This document shows positions 8,426 to 17,134 of a DNA stretch of 44,999 bases, one piece after another. Position numbers and translations under genes: made by a program. This DNA is from DTU013 sp964490975. Lineage in GTDB: Bacteria > Bacillota > Clostridia > Acetivibrionales > DTU013. The stretch covers positions 1 to 44,999 of the forward strand of contig CAZBEQ010000029.1 in assembly GCA_964490975.1 (NCBI GenBank), in the 5' to 3' direction. Position 1 is the stretch's first letter, and every line of letters begins with the position of its first letter. The notes beneath the pieces were generated by a model. That model searched no databases. It was given only the letters and a program-made list of their open reading frames with translations, and had not been told where the DNA came from.

Positions 8426-9144
8426 ACAATAATGACAGTAACCTTAATATTCTGCAAATAATCTTATTACACCTGGCCCCGGGGATACCTATAGTATTTG
8501 TTGCATTTGCATTATCCAATCCTTATTGGGGTATAGGCCTGCCATTCATGCTGTCAATTTATTTGGCGATCGCTATTGGTCTTATTCCATCAGAACTGCT
8601 TATAATGCATATCGTGGCAAAGCGCAGTGGCAGAAAAATTAAAGATCTTATTTGCTTTACTGAGAAAACATCTATTTTGAAAACTGTTTTATGGGTACTA
8701 CCTCTATTCACCTTTCTGGGATTTGCTTTTGCTATTCTGTCTGAAGTTGAAAAACCCTTGTGGACTATGTTTAACTGGATACCTGATTGGTTTCGTATAA
8801 ACATAGACTTAATAAAGCAGCAACCATCATTTATATGGCCCGCAATTATACTTGCCTTTGTTCTCAATGGATTTCTGGGCCCGATTGTGGAGGAGATATA
8901 TTTCCGGGGATTTCTATTACCGCGCATGAGTAAGCTTGGGAAATTGGCGCCATTAATCAATGTAGTTTTGTTTTCTTTATATCATTTCTTTACACCATGG
9001 GAAAACATCACACGTATTGTGGCAATGATTCCATATGTTTATGCGGTTTGGTATAATAGAAACATCCGAATTGGAATTATTGTTCACTGCCTTGGAAATT
9101 TAACCGGAATCATACTAACGGCTGCATTTCTATTAGGTGCGTGA
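8422..9144 (+). CDS. CPBP-family intramembrane metalloprotease
   Basis: 240 residues with about six to seven hydrophobic membrane segments. It carries the CPBP (CAAX protease and bacteriocin-processing) signatures: EEIYFRGF (Glu157, Glu158, Arg162), YHFF (His188) and VHCLGN (His222, Asn226). These residues bind metal and cut substrates within the membrane. Family members process prenylated or secreted peptides, confer bacteriocin self-immunity, or control membrane regulators. It overlaps the upstream MarR gene by 4 bases. The substrate is unknown. Confidence 0.88.
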   Translation: MNNNDSNLNILQIILLHLAPGIPIVFVAFALSNPYWGIGLPFMLSIYLAIAIGLIPSELLIMHIVAKRSGRKIKDLICFTEKTSILKTVLWVLPLFTFLGFAFAILSEVEKPLWTMFNWIPDWFRINIDLIKQQPSFIWPAIILAFVLNGFLGPIVEEIYFRGFLLPRMSKLGKLAPLINVVLFSLYHFFTPWENITRIVAMIPYVYAVWYNRNIRIGIIVHCLGNLTGIILTAAFLLGA

Positions 9145-9215
9145 ATAACTTTACACTTGGCAGAGGAAACGAATGCTGCGATTTTCGCGTGTTTTTGGCT
9201 GACAATGAAACTAAG

Positions 9216-9264
9216 TAATTGACTGTGGTCGATTACCATGATATAATTGACCGTAGTCAGTTAC
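9216..9264 (+). promoter_or_regulatory. TetR promoter with two overlapping operators
   Basis: TTGACT (9219-9224), 17 bases and TATAAT (9242-9247) form a near-perfect promoter. Two similar 21-base boxes, 9216-9236 and 9244-9264, contain TGAC-N4-GTCR half-sites (TGACTGTGGTCG and TGACCGTAGTCA); the first covers the -35, the second covers the -10 and start point. This layout fits autorepression by the TetR protein encoded next. Confidence 0.75.
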
Positions 9265-9279
9265 GTGAGGAGTGGTATC

Positions 9280-9870
9280 ATGTCAAAATCGCCAGAGAAA
9301 ATGAAGGCAGTTAAGGATCGAATTTTCAAAGCCGCAATGGAACTGTTTGAAGAACATGGATATGAAAATACCAGTGTTGCCGATATTACTCAAAAAGCAG
9401 GAGTCAGCAAGGGAACATTTTTCACACACTTTCCTTCAAAGGAGTCTGTCTACTCTGCTGTAGGCGGTATTTTCACAGAGTATATTATGGAAATAGCTGA
9501 AACCGGTCTGAAAGAAAACCGTCCTGTTAAACAAATCTTTCTGGATTGCATAGGCGTGGTTGATGAATGGTGTGAAGAGAACAGGAAGATTATCAGCCAG
9601 GTTATGATTTCTGACATGCACAAGACGACTATGGGCAGCAACACTACTAACAATCGTTTGGCTATGGCGGAAATGTTGATAACAGTGTTTGAAAGCGCAC
9701 AACAGAAGGCAGAAATATCAAAGGATATTTATGCTGCAGATATGGCCTCCATGTTGATTGGATTGTTCTTTACCGTTATGTACGATTGGATCAATGACAA
9801 TGGTACTTGGTCTCTAAAAAACAAGCTTGTAAATTATCTGGAAATCCTATTTAGGGGTATTGACCAATGA
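9280..9870 (+). CDS. TetR-family regulator of the MFS operon
   Basis: 196 residues. The N-terminal TetR helix-turn-helix reads RIFKAAMELFEEHGYENTSV, then ADITQKAGVSKGTFFTHFPSKESVY; the rest is an all-helical ligand domain. Start ATG 9280 has GAGGAG upstream; an upstream in-frame codon at 9247 lies within the promoter -10 and is excluded. It overlaps the MFS gene by ATGA, so the regulator and pump are coupled. The operator-promoter overlap predicts that it represses its own operon until a drug-like ligand binds. Confidence 0.9.
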   Translation: MSKSPEKMKAVKDRIFKAAMELFEEHGYENTSVADITQKAGVSKGTFFTHFPSKESVYSAVGGIFTEYIMEIAETGLKENRPVKQIFLDCIGVVDEWCEENRKIISQVMISDMHKTTMGSNTTNNRLAMAEMLITVFESAQQKAEISKDIYAADMASMLIGLFFTVMYDWINDNGTWSLKNKLVNYLEILFRGIDQ

Positions 9871-11279
9871 AGCGCCGATGGATTGCACTTATGGGCATTT
9901 TGATCGGTATGGGGACCTCTAATATCATGCAAACTTATCTCTCCATTTTCATGCCTTCAATTGCCGCCGAATTGGGTGGCATGTATCTGTATAATTGGGT
10001 TTTTGGAGCATATATGCTAGCCTCGACTGTAAGTATACCGTTGTTTGGCAAGCTGGCCGATATGTTTGGACGAAAAAAGCTATATCTTACAGGACTAATA
10101 CTATTTACATCTGGTTTATTAACTTCTGCTCTGTCTGTCAGCATGCCCATGTTGGTATTCTGCCGTGCTTTGATGGGAATTGGAGCCGGAGCAGTAACGC
10201 CGGCAGCACTTGGTATGACGGGAGAGCTTTTTGGCGAGAAGGATTTCGCGAAGGTTTTTGGACTTATGGGAGTGATTCAGGTTATGGCGAATCTCATAGG
10301 CCCTTTGCTTAGTGGACTTTTAAGCACAGCACTATCATGGAGATATGGCTTCCTGCTATTTTTCCCATTGGAGCTGGTGTGCGCCGTACTCATCTTTCTT
10401 GGCGTACCAAATGGCTATCCTGCTAGGCTGGATGGCGACAATAAGCAGAATGAACCGAGAGCTGCAATCAAAGATTTGGACTGGAAGGGAGCTCTGTTGC
10501 TTTCAACCGGCCTTACCGGAATGATTTTAGGACTTCAGTTCATTAACTGGGATAAAAACATTGAGGGCATATGTCTTTTTATAATATCAGTATTTGTTCT
10601 CTGGCTCTTGTTCCGACTCGAAAAAAACTGTGCGGACCCGGTGCTGCCCATCCCTTTGTTGATTGCCCCTGCGATCAGGAACGGCATGATAGCTGTCTTT
10701 CTGCTTGGTATTATCAATAACTCCTCCAGTACGTATCTTTCGCTGTACTTTCAAAATGTTTTGGGAAGAAGTGCAGCAAATGCCAGTATGCTTATGCTGC
10801 CAATGCTGTTATCAGCCGGAATTGCAAGTGCTCTTTGCGGGAGATTGTCAAAAAGCTGGCAGAATAAAGCTAGTCTGTTGTTGTGGTTGATGATAGGATT
10901 GTGTTTTATGGGCATCACGTTGTTGGGAAACTTGCTTGATGGGTTTGCTGCAGTGCTTTTATCCATACCTGTAGGCTTTGGACTGGGACTTATACTACCG
11001 CTTTATCTGGGAGGATCTCAGACTCATGCAGACGCATCAAATCGTTCCGTGTCCGGCGGAATGGTACAACTATCCCGTAATTTAGGCGGCACGATAGGCG
11101 TGTCACTGTTGGGGATACTTATTTCGGGTACAATACCTGTCAAGATCGGCATGAATGGCATTTTTCTATGTCTTGCGGCAGTTGGTATTACCGGTTTTGT
11201 TTATTCTAACAAGAATAACAGGCATTTAAAGAGTGCAAATAAAAATGTGGGGGTGTCGGACAATGATCCTTTGGTTTGA
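9867..11279 (+). CDS. MFS drug efflux transporter, DHA2/EmrB-QacA type
   Basis: 470 residues with about 14 hydrophobic segments, the DHA2 pattern. It has the MFS motif A region GKLADMFGRKKLYLTG between TM2 and TM3, an RALMGIGAGAVTPAALGM segment around TM4, and the antiporter-like GPLLSG segment of motif C. It should export lipophilic drugs or dyes using the proton gradient. It is coupled to the preceding TetR gene and overlaps the following PEP-synthase-like gene by 17 bases, so the three form one operon. Confidence 0.9.
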   Translation: MKRRWIALMGILIGMGTSNIMQTYLSIFMPSIAAELGGMYLYNWVFGAYMLASTVSIPLFGKLADMFGRKKLYLTGLILFTSGLLTSALSVSMPMLVFCRALMGIGAGAVTPAALGMTGELFGEKDFAKVFGLMGVIQVMANLIGPLLSGLLSTALSWRYGFLLFFPLELVCAVLIFLGVPNGYPARLDGDNKQNEPRAAIKDLDWKGALLLSTGLTGMILGLQFINWDKNIEGICLFIISVFVLWLLFRLEKNCADPVLPIPLLIAPAIRNGMIAVFLLGIINNSSSTYLSLYFQNVLGRSAANASMLMLPMLLSAGIASALCGRLSKSWQNKASLLLWLMIGLCFMGITLLGNLLDGFAAVLLSIPVGFGLGLILPLYLGGSQTHADASNRSVSGGMVQLSRNLGGTIGVSLLGILISGTIPVKIGMNGIFLCLAAVGITGFVYSNKNNRHLKSANKNVGVSDNDPLV

Positions 11280-13872
11280 TGAAATAGACAAAAATCTGAT
11301 CCCGGAAGTAGGCGGGAAGGGAGCTAATCTTGGTGAAATGACACGAAGTGGTTTTCCTGTGCCGCCGGGCTTCTGTATTTCCACAGAGGCTTACAGAGAG
11401 CATATAAGCAAGCTGGCACTGGTGCCATATATGGAACAGCTGACTGAATCGGTTCAAAGCGAAGATATGCAGTTGCTGAATGACTTATCAGACAAGGTAA
11501 GAAAGCTGATTGAAGGAACAAGTATGTCAGGACATATAGAGCATGAGATTAGAAAAGCATACCAAAAGCTGGCGGGTATGTGTACACCGCTGGTATCTGT
11601 CCGTTCCTCTGCAACAGCTGAAGATTTACCAACGGCAAGCTTCGCCGGCCAGCAGGAAACTTTTCTTTCAGTCCCTGGTGAAGAACTGGTTTTGGAGTAT
11701 GTCAGGAAGTGTTGGGCTTCACTTTGGACGCCGCGCTCCATTGCTTACCGGCAGAAAAGTGGATTTGCACATGAACAGGTTGCCTTGGCCGTAGTAGTGC
11801 AGGCAATGGTCAAGTCTGAAAAATCCGGTGTTCTGTTTACCGTTGATCCCATGTCTGGGAGTACAGGCGAAATGATGGTAAATGCGTCATATGGTCTTGG
11901 GGAGAGTGTTGTTTCCGGACGTGTCACTCCCGATTACTTTATCATTTTTAAACAGGGGAAGCTATTGATAAAGGAAAAGACTATTGGTACAAAGGAAACA
12001 CAGATTATAACAGGATCTGGGGGGCTTACGATCGAAACTGAGGTCCCTGTTGGAATGCGGGGTCAACAATGCCTGAAGGAGACGGAATTGAAGGAGCTGC
12101 GTGAGCTTGGACTGCAAGTGGAAGCTCATTATGGGAAGCCGCAGGATATTGAATGGGCGATAGCCGGACAGAAGCTGTATTTGCTACAGACAAGACCAAT
12201 TACGACAACAACAGGGGTAAAGTCTGCCACGGGGGTAAAGTCCGTCACGGGGGCAAAGTCCGTCACGGGGGCAAAATCGGCCCCGTCGGAGGGTAAGCCG
12301 AAGAAAACCAAAAAGCTCAGCAAAATGCAGCAAAAAATATTGGATAACTTTAAGGAGCATATCCCGGACGCCCCATATCCACTCGATTATGAACCGCTGC
12401 TGTTACTGAACGAACAAAAGAACGCGGTATTTTATGAACTAGGTATCACAATGCCCCCAGAGAAAAAAATGGTTCTGATTGATGAGCAGGGTGTCCTTTC
12501 AGTCGGTAAGATGCTGCCGCATCCGAATATTCGGTTACTATTGTTGCCTGTGACCATTCAGCGCATACTCAGCCTGAATCCCAACGGTTCTGTAAAGGAA
12601 ATGGTGAACAGTTTGCTGAGCGAAATGAATACTCTTGAAGGCATAGACACATCAAAGCTTGATGATCAGGCTCTTTCCAAACACATAGATAAGTCGGTTG
12701 ACATAGCTATGAAATGGTTATACCTTCGTTTTCGTGCTTACGTATTCCCAATGGTGATTCTGAGCTTCTTCCTCAACCGGATAATCCGTAAGGTGAAGCA
12801 GCTTGAACAATCCATTAACCAATTTGATTTTTTGGCTGGACTGGACTATAAAACTGTGGAGATTGATCGTGCGCTCTACAGGCTTGCGGAAAAAATAGAT
12901 AAGACCCCTGGTATAAGGCAGTTGTTTCTTGATAAACCTCCAAAGGAAATCCTGGCGCTGCTCGAAGGAAATCCTGAAAATCGTGCATTATATAATGAGT
13001 TCACCAGGTTCATAAAGGATCATGGCGCTACAACAATGAAAGCATATACACCGTTCTCAGCTGAGTCCTGGTCTGAACGGCCGGAATTGCTTTTGGTTAC
13101 ATTGATATCGATCGTGAAAGCAGGGAATATACAAAAGCATCTGGAACAACAGAACTGCGGTGAAAAGAAGTATAGCGATCTGAAGGAGAAGATAAACAGC
13201 CAGCTGTCACAGCGCAAAAGTAAGCGCTTTGAGTATCTTCTCGAGCAGTTCCGTTCTGCCCATATAGGACGTGAAGAACTTATTTACAGGATGGAACAAT
13301 GCTTTGTTGCGGCCCGCCATGGCATAGCTGAGGCTGCAAACCGCTTATGCAAAGCTGGATTTATTTCTGTACCGGATGATATTCGTTATATTACCTTTAG
13401 TGAGCTCAAACAGGTGCTGACCGGGACGTCGGATGGCAAGAAGCTATCTGATAAGGCGGTTTACAGAAAGGCCCATCGGTTCATGGCCGAGCAGGCATGG
13501 AATTCATCTTCTGCCGGCAGGACCGGAGCTGTGGCAAAAGCTAACCTGGTTCATGGCTTATCCGGTAGTCCCGGTGTTGCCAAGGGCCTGGTAAGGATCA
13601 TCAACAAACCTGAGGAGTTTGGTAAACTTCAAAAGGGGGAGGTTCTAGTCTGCCGCTTTACCGATCCTGTGTGGACACCTCTTTTCTCGGTGGCCTGTGC
13701 CGTTGTGTGTGATACGGGAGGACCTCTGTCCCATGCTGCAATCGTGGCGCGGGAATATGGCATGCCGGCGGTTTTGGGAACGGGAAACGCAACAAAGGTT
13801 TTAGAGGACGGGGATGCAGTAACAGTTGACGGTTCGAAGGGAATTGTAGTTATTGGCGGGATGTATAGATAA
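11263..13872 (+). CDS. PEP synthase / rifampin phosphotransferase-like enzyme
   Basis: 869 residues with PEP synthase/Rph architecture: ATP-grasp pyruvate/PEP-binding domain (VGGKGANLGEM near 20; SVRSSATAEDLP near 110; HYGKPQDIEWAI and LQTRPIT near 300), a variable middle, and a C-terminal swivelling His domain with GGPLSHAAIVAREYGMPAV (His824). The length is near that of rifampin phosphotransferases (about 870) and longer than typical PpsA (about 790). Position behind a TetR-MFS pair also favours drug inactivation over gluconeogenesis, but the substrate is not proven. Start ATG 11263 uses GGGGGTG about 8 bases upstream; 11245 is an alternative. An 18-bp tandem repeat forms the linker after the ATP-grasp domain. 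Confidence 0.8.
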   Translation: MILWFDEIDKNLIPEVGGKGANLGEMTRSGFPVPPGFCISTEAYREHISKLALVPYMEQLTESVQSEDMQLLNDLSDKVRKLIEGTSMSGHIEHEIRKAYQKLAGMCTPLVSVRSSATAEDLPTASFAGQQETFLSVPGEELVLEYVRKCWASLWTPRSIAYRQKSGFAHEQVALAVVVQAMVKSEKSGVLFTVDPMSGSTGEMMVNASYGLGESVVSGRVTPDYFIIFKQGKLLIKEKTIGTKETQIITGSGGLTIETEVPVGMRGQQCLKETELKELRELGLQVEAHYGKPQDIEWAIAGQKLYLLQTRPITTTTGVKSATGVKSVTGAKSVTGAKSAPSEGKPKKTKKLSKMQQKILDNFKEHIPDAPYPLDYEPLLLLNEQKNAVFYELGITMPPEKKMVLIDEQGVLSVGKMLPHPNIRLLLLPVTIQRILSLNPNGSVKEMVNSLLSEMNTLEGIDTSKLDDQALSKHIDKSVDIAMKWLYLRFRAYVFPMVILSFFLNRIIRKVKQLEQSINQFDFLAGLDYKTVEIDRALYRLAEKIDKTPGIRQLFLDKPPKEILALLEGNPENRALYNEFTRFIKDHGATTMKAYTPFSAESWSERPELLLVTLISIVKAGNIQKHLEQQNCGEKKYSDLKEKINSQLSQRKSKRFEYLLEQFRSAHIGREELIYRMEQCFVAARHGIAEAANRLCKAGFISVPDDIRYITFSELKQVLTGTSDGKKLSDKAVYRKAHRFMAEQAWNSSSAGRTGAVAKANLVHGLSGSPGVAKGLVRIINKPEEFGKLQKGEVLVCRFTDPVWTPLFSVACAVVCDTGGPLSHAAIVAREYGMPAVLGTGNATKVLEDGDAVTVDGSKGIVVIGGMYR
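12211..12282 (+). repeat. 18-bp in-frame tandem repeat, four copies
   Basis: Four units like ACGGGGGTAAAGTCCGTC encode TGVKSA, TGVKSV, TGAKSV, TGAKSA. They sit between the ATP-grasp domain and the middle domain of the PEP-synthase-like enzyme, where a flexible linker is expected. Confidence 0.85.
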
Positions 13873-13972
13873 AATTGATCTGTATGAATTTGCAAATGGA
13901 AGAAGTTTATGTGCAATATATTAATCTGAGAGTGTAAAATAGAGAATACAGTTACTTGTTGGAGGACAGTGT

Positions 13973-14050
13973 ATGAGCAGGCTTAAAAATAAAGTATCTA
14001 TATTTGTTGTAATAATATCGATACTTGTCGCCTTGTTGAAACACTGCTGA
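13973..14050 (+). pseudogene. truncated membrane-protein gene start
   Basis: GGAGG (13961-13965) and ATG open a frame MSRLKNKVSIFVVIISILVA with a basic start and hydrophobic stretch, like a signal anchor. It stops after 25 codons inside a copy of the dispersed repeat. After the repeat, at about 14128, a frame reading IVLVVLLELFFV resumes briefly. The repeat seems to have interrupted a small membrane-protein gene. Confidence 0.5.
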
Positions 14051-14125
14051 TTTTTCTAATAAGCGTAATTTGCGAAGCAAAATATCGCGTAACGAGAAAT
14101 TTTCTTTCAACCAAAGTGTTTTATG
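14035..14125 (-). repeat. dispersed structured repeat, copy D (left module only)
   Basis: Its complement reads CATAAAACACTTTGGTTGAA, then AAAATTTCTCG, a TTTGCTTCGCAAATTACG hairpin and CAGTGTTTCAAC. It matches the left module of copy A. The right module is only hinted at (CAACAAGGCGACAAG). Confidence 0.65.
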
Positions 14126-14171
14126 AGAGATAGTTCTGGTAGTATTACTGGAGCTATTTTTTGTGTAGCCA

Positions 14172-14200
14172 TTGACAAATAATACTACGAGTATTAAAAT
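14172..14200 (+). promoter_or_regulatory. promoter and operator of the second TetR operon
   Basis: TTGACA (14172-14177), 17 bases, TAAAAT (14195-14200). The spacer holds a perfect inverted repeat AATACT-ACG-AGTATT (14181-14195), a likely TetR operator. Confidence 0.7.
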
Positions 14201-14289
14201 TGAACCAACGGTATAAAAAATTAAACGAAGGTATGCGTATTATAACAAGAGTATAGCATATTGTACTATAATTACAAGGGAGACCAACT

Positions 14290-14925
14290 ATGAAGGAAAG
14301 CAAAAAAGAAGCCCTCGCAAAATTTCATAGAGACAATATTATAAACGCATCAGAAAAGCTTTTTTTGGCTAGGGGCATAGGAAATACTTCAATGGATGAT
14401 ATTGCATGTGAGTCCGGGTATAGCAAAGCGACCCTGTATGTTTATTTCAAAAACAAGGACGAAATTGTCGGTGCCATTACACTGATCGGAATGAAAATGC
14501 TCCTCGACCTTGTCAGGGAAAGTATCGCTGGTCACGAGGACTTCAAATCACAGTATTTTGCATTGTGCTATTCATTTGTGGATTTTCAGGATAAGCATCC
14601 ATTCCATAGCGAGAGTATTCTGTCCGAAATCAATGTAGATCTGGAACTTGAGGATACACCAAAGATATACCATGAGATATATGATACTGGAGAAGAGTTG
14701 AATAATGAAATAATTTCCATGTTTCGAAGGGGTATAGATCAAGGCGCCGTAAAAAATGATGTTAAGCCGCTGCAGGCATCGCTGATTTTCTGGGCTAGTA
14801 TTCAGGGCATCATACGTATGGCAATTCAGAAGAAAAAGTATCTTGAAAAGTGCCTGGAACTAAACCTGAAAGATTTCCTTCGATACAGTTTTGAATTATT
14901 GTATCAGGCAATACAAAAACAATAG
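14290..14925 (+). CDS. TetR-family regulator of the FMN/nitroreductase operon
   Basis: 211 residues. The N-terminal helix-turn-helix reads NIINASEKLFLARGIGNTSM, then DDIACESGYSKATLYVYFKNKDEIV. The C-terminal ligand domain resembles many uncharacterised clostridial TetR proteins. GGGAG precedes the ATG. Its promoter carries an inverted repeat between -35 and -10, suggesting autorepression. The FMN-binding gene starts 35 bases later on the same strand. Confidence 0.88.
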   Translation: MKESKKEALAKFHRDNIINASEKLFLARGIGNTSMDDIACESGYSKATLYVYFKNKDEIVGAITLIGMKMLLDLVRESIAGHEDFKSQYFALCYSFVDFQDKHPFHSESILSEINVDLELEDTPKIYHEIYDTGEELNNEIISMFRRGIDQGAVKNDVKPLQASLIFWASIQGIIRMAIQKKKYLEKCLELNLKDFLRYSFELLYQAIQKQ

Positions 14926-14960
14926 ATCACAAAATGATATAAGGGTTCAAGGAGGGTTTT

Positions 14961-15362
14961 ATGAGTAAAAAAGTCAAGATTGTGGTTGGAATTATCGGTG
15001 CCGTTATAGTTATCGGATTGACAGCTTTGTTTATATACTTAAATAATGTTAATAGCTACAAAGAAAAAGTTGCAAATACTCAAATAAGCGACATTGACGT
15101 AAGTAAAGTTCCGGATGGCACCTATACGGGTGAATACGATGTAGGCCTTATCTATGCAAAGGTAGAGGTAACTGTCAAAGACGGCGAAATAACCGTCATC
15201 GACCTTCTAAAGCATAAAAATGAAAGAGGATCCTCCGCTGAAAGTATCATCAATGAAATTATGGATGCGCAAAGCCTTGATGTGGACGCAGTCTCGGGAG
15301 CGACTAATTCGAGTACGGTGATTAGAAAGGCAATAGAGATTGCGCTTTCAAAAGCTATATGA
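14961..15362 (+). CDS. membrane-anchored FMN-binding domain protein
   Basis: 133 residues: an N-terminal membrane anchor (residues ~6-28) followed by an FMN_bind domain (PDGTYTGEYDVGLIYAKVEVTVKDGEI..., DAVSGATNSSTVIRKAIEIAL). The D-x-x-SGATxS/T signature is where flavin transferases attach FMN through a phosphoester to Thr/Ser in RnfG/NqrC-type proteins. Outside the membrane it could carry electrons. GGAGG lies upstream. The nitroreductase follows, so a small redox operon under TetR control is likely. Confidence 0.85.
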   Translation: MSKKVKIVVGIIGAVIVIGLTALFIYLNNVNSYKEKVANTQISDIDVSKVPDGTYTGEYDVGLIYAKVEVTVKDGEITVIDLLKHKNERGSSAESIINEIMDAQSLDVDAVSGATNSSTVIRKAIEIALSKAI

Positions 15363-15468
15363 TTGGAAAGGTGAGGTGGCCACACTATCCCAAAACTATA
15401 TGATCGGGAAAGTAGGAGAGGCCATACTTTCAAAAGGCATATGAACGGGAAGGGGAAGAGCTTTATGA
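15345..15468 (+). repeat. three degenerate ~42-bp tandem copies
   Basis: Copies at 15345-15384, 15385-15426 and 15427-15468 share CTWTCMMAAA...TATGAT-GGGAAAG...GAG-GGCCA. They span the end of the FMN-binding gene, the gap and the start of the nitroreductase gene. The purine-rich part of the last copy is the nitroreductase ribosome site. Confidence 0.65.
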
Positions 15469-16187
15469 CAATGTTTGAAGCAATTGAAAAGAGATCCTCC
15501 AGAAGAAGCTATCTAAATACGGCGATTGAATCGGGAAAAATGGTGAAAATGAAAGAAGCCATACAAAAGTATAATACTGTATCAGGCATGTCTATTCAGT
15601 TGATCGAAAATGGAAGCAAGGCATTCCGGAACTTTGGCAAAAGCTATGGAATGTTCAGTGGAGTCAGAAGTATTATTGCCCTTGTTGGAAAGACATCCGA
15701 CCAGAATCTGCAGGAAAAGGCAGGTTATTATGGTGAACTGCTTGTTCTGGAAGCATCCATAATTGGGCTAGGTACCTGTTTTGTTGGAGCCACATATGAT
15801 AAGAAAAACTGTCCCTGTATAGTTGAGGATGACGAAACTCTGGTCTGTGTAATCACAATTGGCAATGTCGATGACTCACCCGGATGGAAAGAAAGAATGA
15901 TTCACAAGATGAACCATAAAGGTCAAATCCAACTGGAAGGATTATTTGATTCGGATCAGGAATTGCCGTCCTGGTTCATAAAAGGAATGAGAGCAGTAAA
16001 AGCCGCCCCATCAGCAATGAACCGCCATGTGCCTAAATTTTCATATAAGTCAGGAACGGTTTGCGCATATGTTGATAAAACGGATGGGTTCAATCTGGTG
16101 GATCTTGGGATTGCCAAAGCAAATTTCGAGATTGCAGCCGGAGGGTGTTTTGAAACCGGTAACCATGGGGCTTTCACAAAATCATAA
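15465..16187 (+). CDS. TM1586-type nitroreductase family protein
   Basis: 240 residues. FMN-dependent nitroreductase fold of the TM1586 group: FEAIEKRSSRRSYLNTAI at the start, a central GYYGELLVLEASIIGLGTCFVG, and a second half (WFIKGMRAVKAAPSAMNRHVPKF) ending with a NFEIAAGG segment, as in these two-lobed proteins. It probably reduces nitro or quinone compounds with NAD(P)H. I start at 15465 (MTMFEA) because AAGGGGAAGAG lies just upstream; an ATG at 15441 lies before that site. Confidence 0.8.
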   Translation: MTMFEAIEKRSSRRSYLNTAIESGKMVKMKEAIQKYNTVSGMSIQLIENGSKAFRNFGKSYGMFSGVRSIIALVGKTSDQNLQEKAGYYGELLVLEASIIGLGTCFVGATYDKKNCPCIVEDDETLVCVITIGNVDDSPGWKERMIHKMNHKGQIQLEGLFDSDQELPSWFIKGMRAVKAAPSAMNRHVPKFSYKSGTVCAYVDKTDGFNLVDLGIAKANFEIAAGGCFETGNHGAFTKS

Positions 16188-16313
16188 GCACCGGGTATGA
16201 ATCAAGGCCTCAAGGGAATTCCATGCACAACAGTTACACAAAGTACGTAGTAACTTAATTTATTCATATTAATATAATGAATTAAATAGAGTGTGTAATT
16301 GGAGATGTGTAAA

Positions 16314-17066
16314 TTGAATAATGATATCCGATGGAATATGCCTGGTCCTTACAACGCTTACAGACAAGTTTTAATACTTGATAAACAAACAGGTGATGTA
16401 AATGGTGACAACATACCTGATGTCGTTTACCTGGCAGGCGAGAAAGGTGAAAATCCCTTCTATGAAAACATCAGAGTAATAGTACAGGATGGCAGGACAA
16501 TGCAAAGGTTTATAATTCCTTTGTATCCTCAATACGACATAGGTACAGACCCGTGGCTGTTTCTTGGAAATTTCACGAACTCCGGTATTGATGAGATCGT
16601 TGTCAATTTACCTACCCCGGGAAGCGGAGCGCTGACTTACTACTATGTAATATCGTTCCGGAACAATAATGCGGGATATTTACTTGGCCCGCAGCAGTTT
16701 TTGGCTCTAACTGAGCCTCTTCACTACGAAGTAATATATCAGAATGATTATAAGGTACTTGTTAAAAGTGGTAAGCTTGATCATTCTTATATTATTGATG
16801 TGAGCAACAGAAAGGAAACTTATGAGGGAACGGTTTACAACAAGGAAGGAAAACTAATAAAGCCGCTTAAGGGTTTTATAATTGATTTCCCTCATTTATA
16901 TCCTGTTAGGTTTGATGGAAGCCAGCCATATAAGTTGATGGCACTGCAGGATATAGCAGGAACAGCGCATGTCGATGAGTTGGGGAGCATAGTGACCTAC
17001 TGGAGGTATTCGGGAGGTATGAGATGGAACCTGGACCCTGAGATGTTTTTTGTTATGTTGGTATAA
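16314..17066 (+). CDS. VCBS/FG-GAP-like repeat protein
   Basis: About 250 residues. A GDVNGDNIPDVVYLAG stretch is a calcium-binding FG-GAP/VCBS type loop (DxNxDxxxD), and a second region (GNFTNSGIDEIVVNLPTPGSG) looks like a further blade. Similar proteins in spore-forming Firmicutes are uncharacterised and may sit on the cell or spore surface, but no signal peptide is visible here. Start is uncertain: TTG 16314 has GGAG 9 bases upstream; ATG 16305 and TTG 16299 are alternatives. A perfect 20-bp hairpin terminator follows. Confidence 0.7.
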   Translation: MNNDIRWNMPGPYNAYRQVLILDKQTGDVNGDNIPDVVYLAGEKGENPFYENIRVIVQDGRTMQRFIIPLYPQYDIGTDPWLFLGNFTNSGIDEIVVNLPTPGSGALTYYYVISFRNNNAGYLLGPQQFLALTEPLHYEVIYQNDYKVLVKSGKLDHSYIIDVSNRKETYEGTVYNKEGKLIKPLKGFIIDFPHLYPVRFDGSQPYKLMALQDIAGTAHVDELGSIVTYWRYSGGMRWNLDPEMFFVMLV

Positions 17067-17071
17067 TAAAC

Positions 17072-17119
17072 AAAGTTTACTTAAAAGGAGTGCATGAGAA
17101 CTCCTTTTAAGTAAACTTT
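17072..17119. terminator. bidirectional terminator between convergent genes
   Basis: A perfect 20-pair stem, AAAGTTTACTTAAAAGGAGT (17072-17091) with its complement at 17100-17119, an 8-base loop and T/A runs on both sides. It separates the VCBS-like gene from the convergent small gene. Confidence 0.85.
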
Positions 17120-17134
17120 TGATTCTGACCGAAT

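Noticed and set aside
16599..16760. Possible frameshift in the VCBS-like gene
   Set aside because: The frame runs unbroken to the terminator and the domain reads through.
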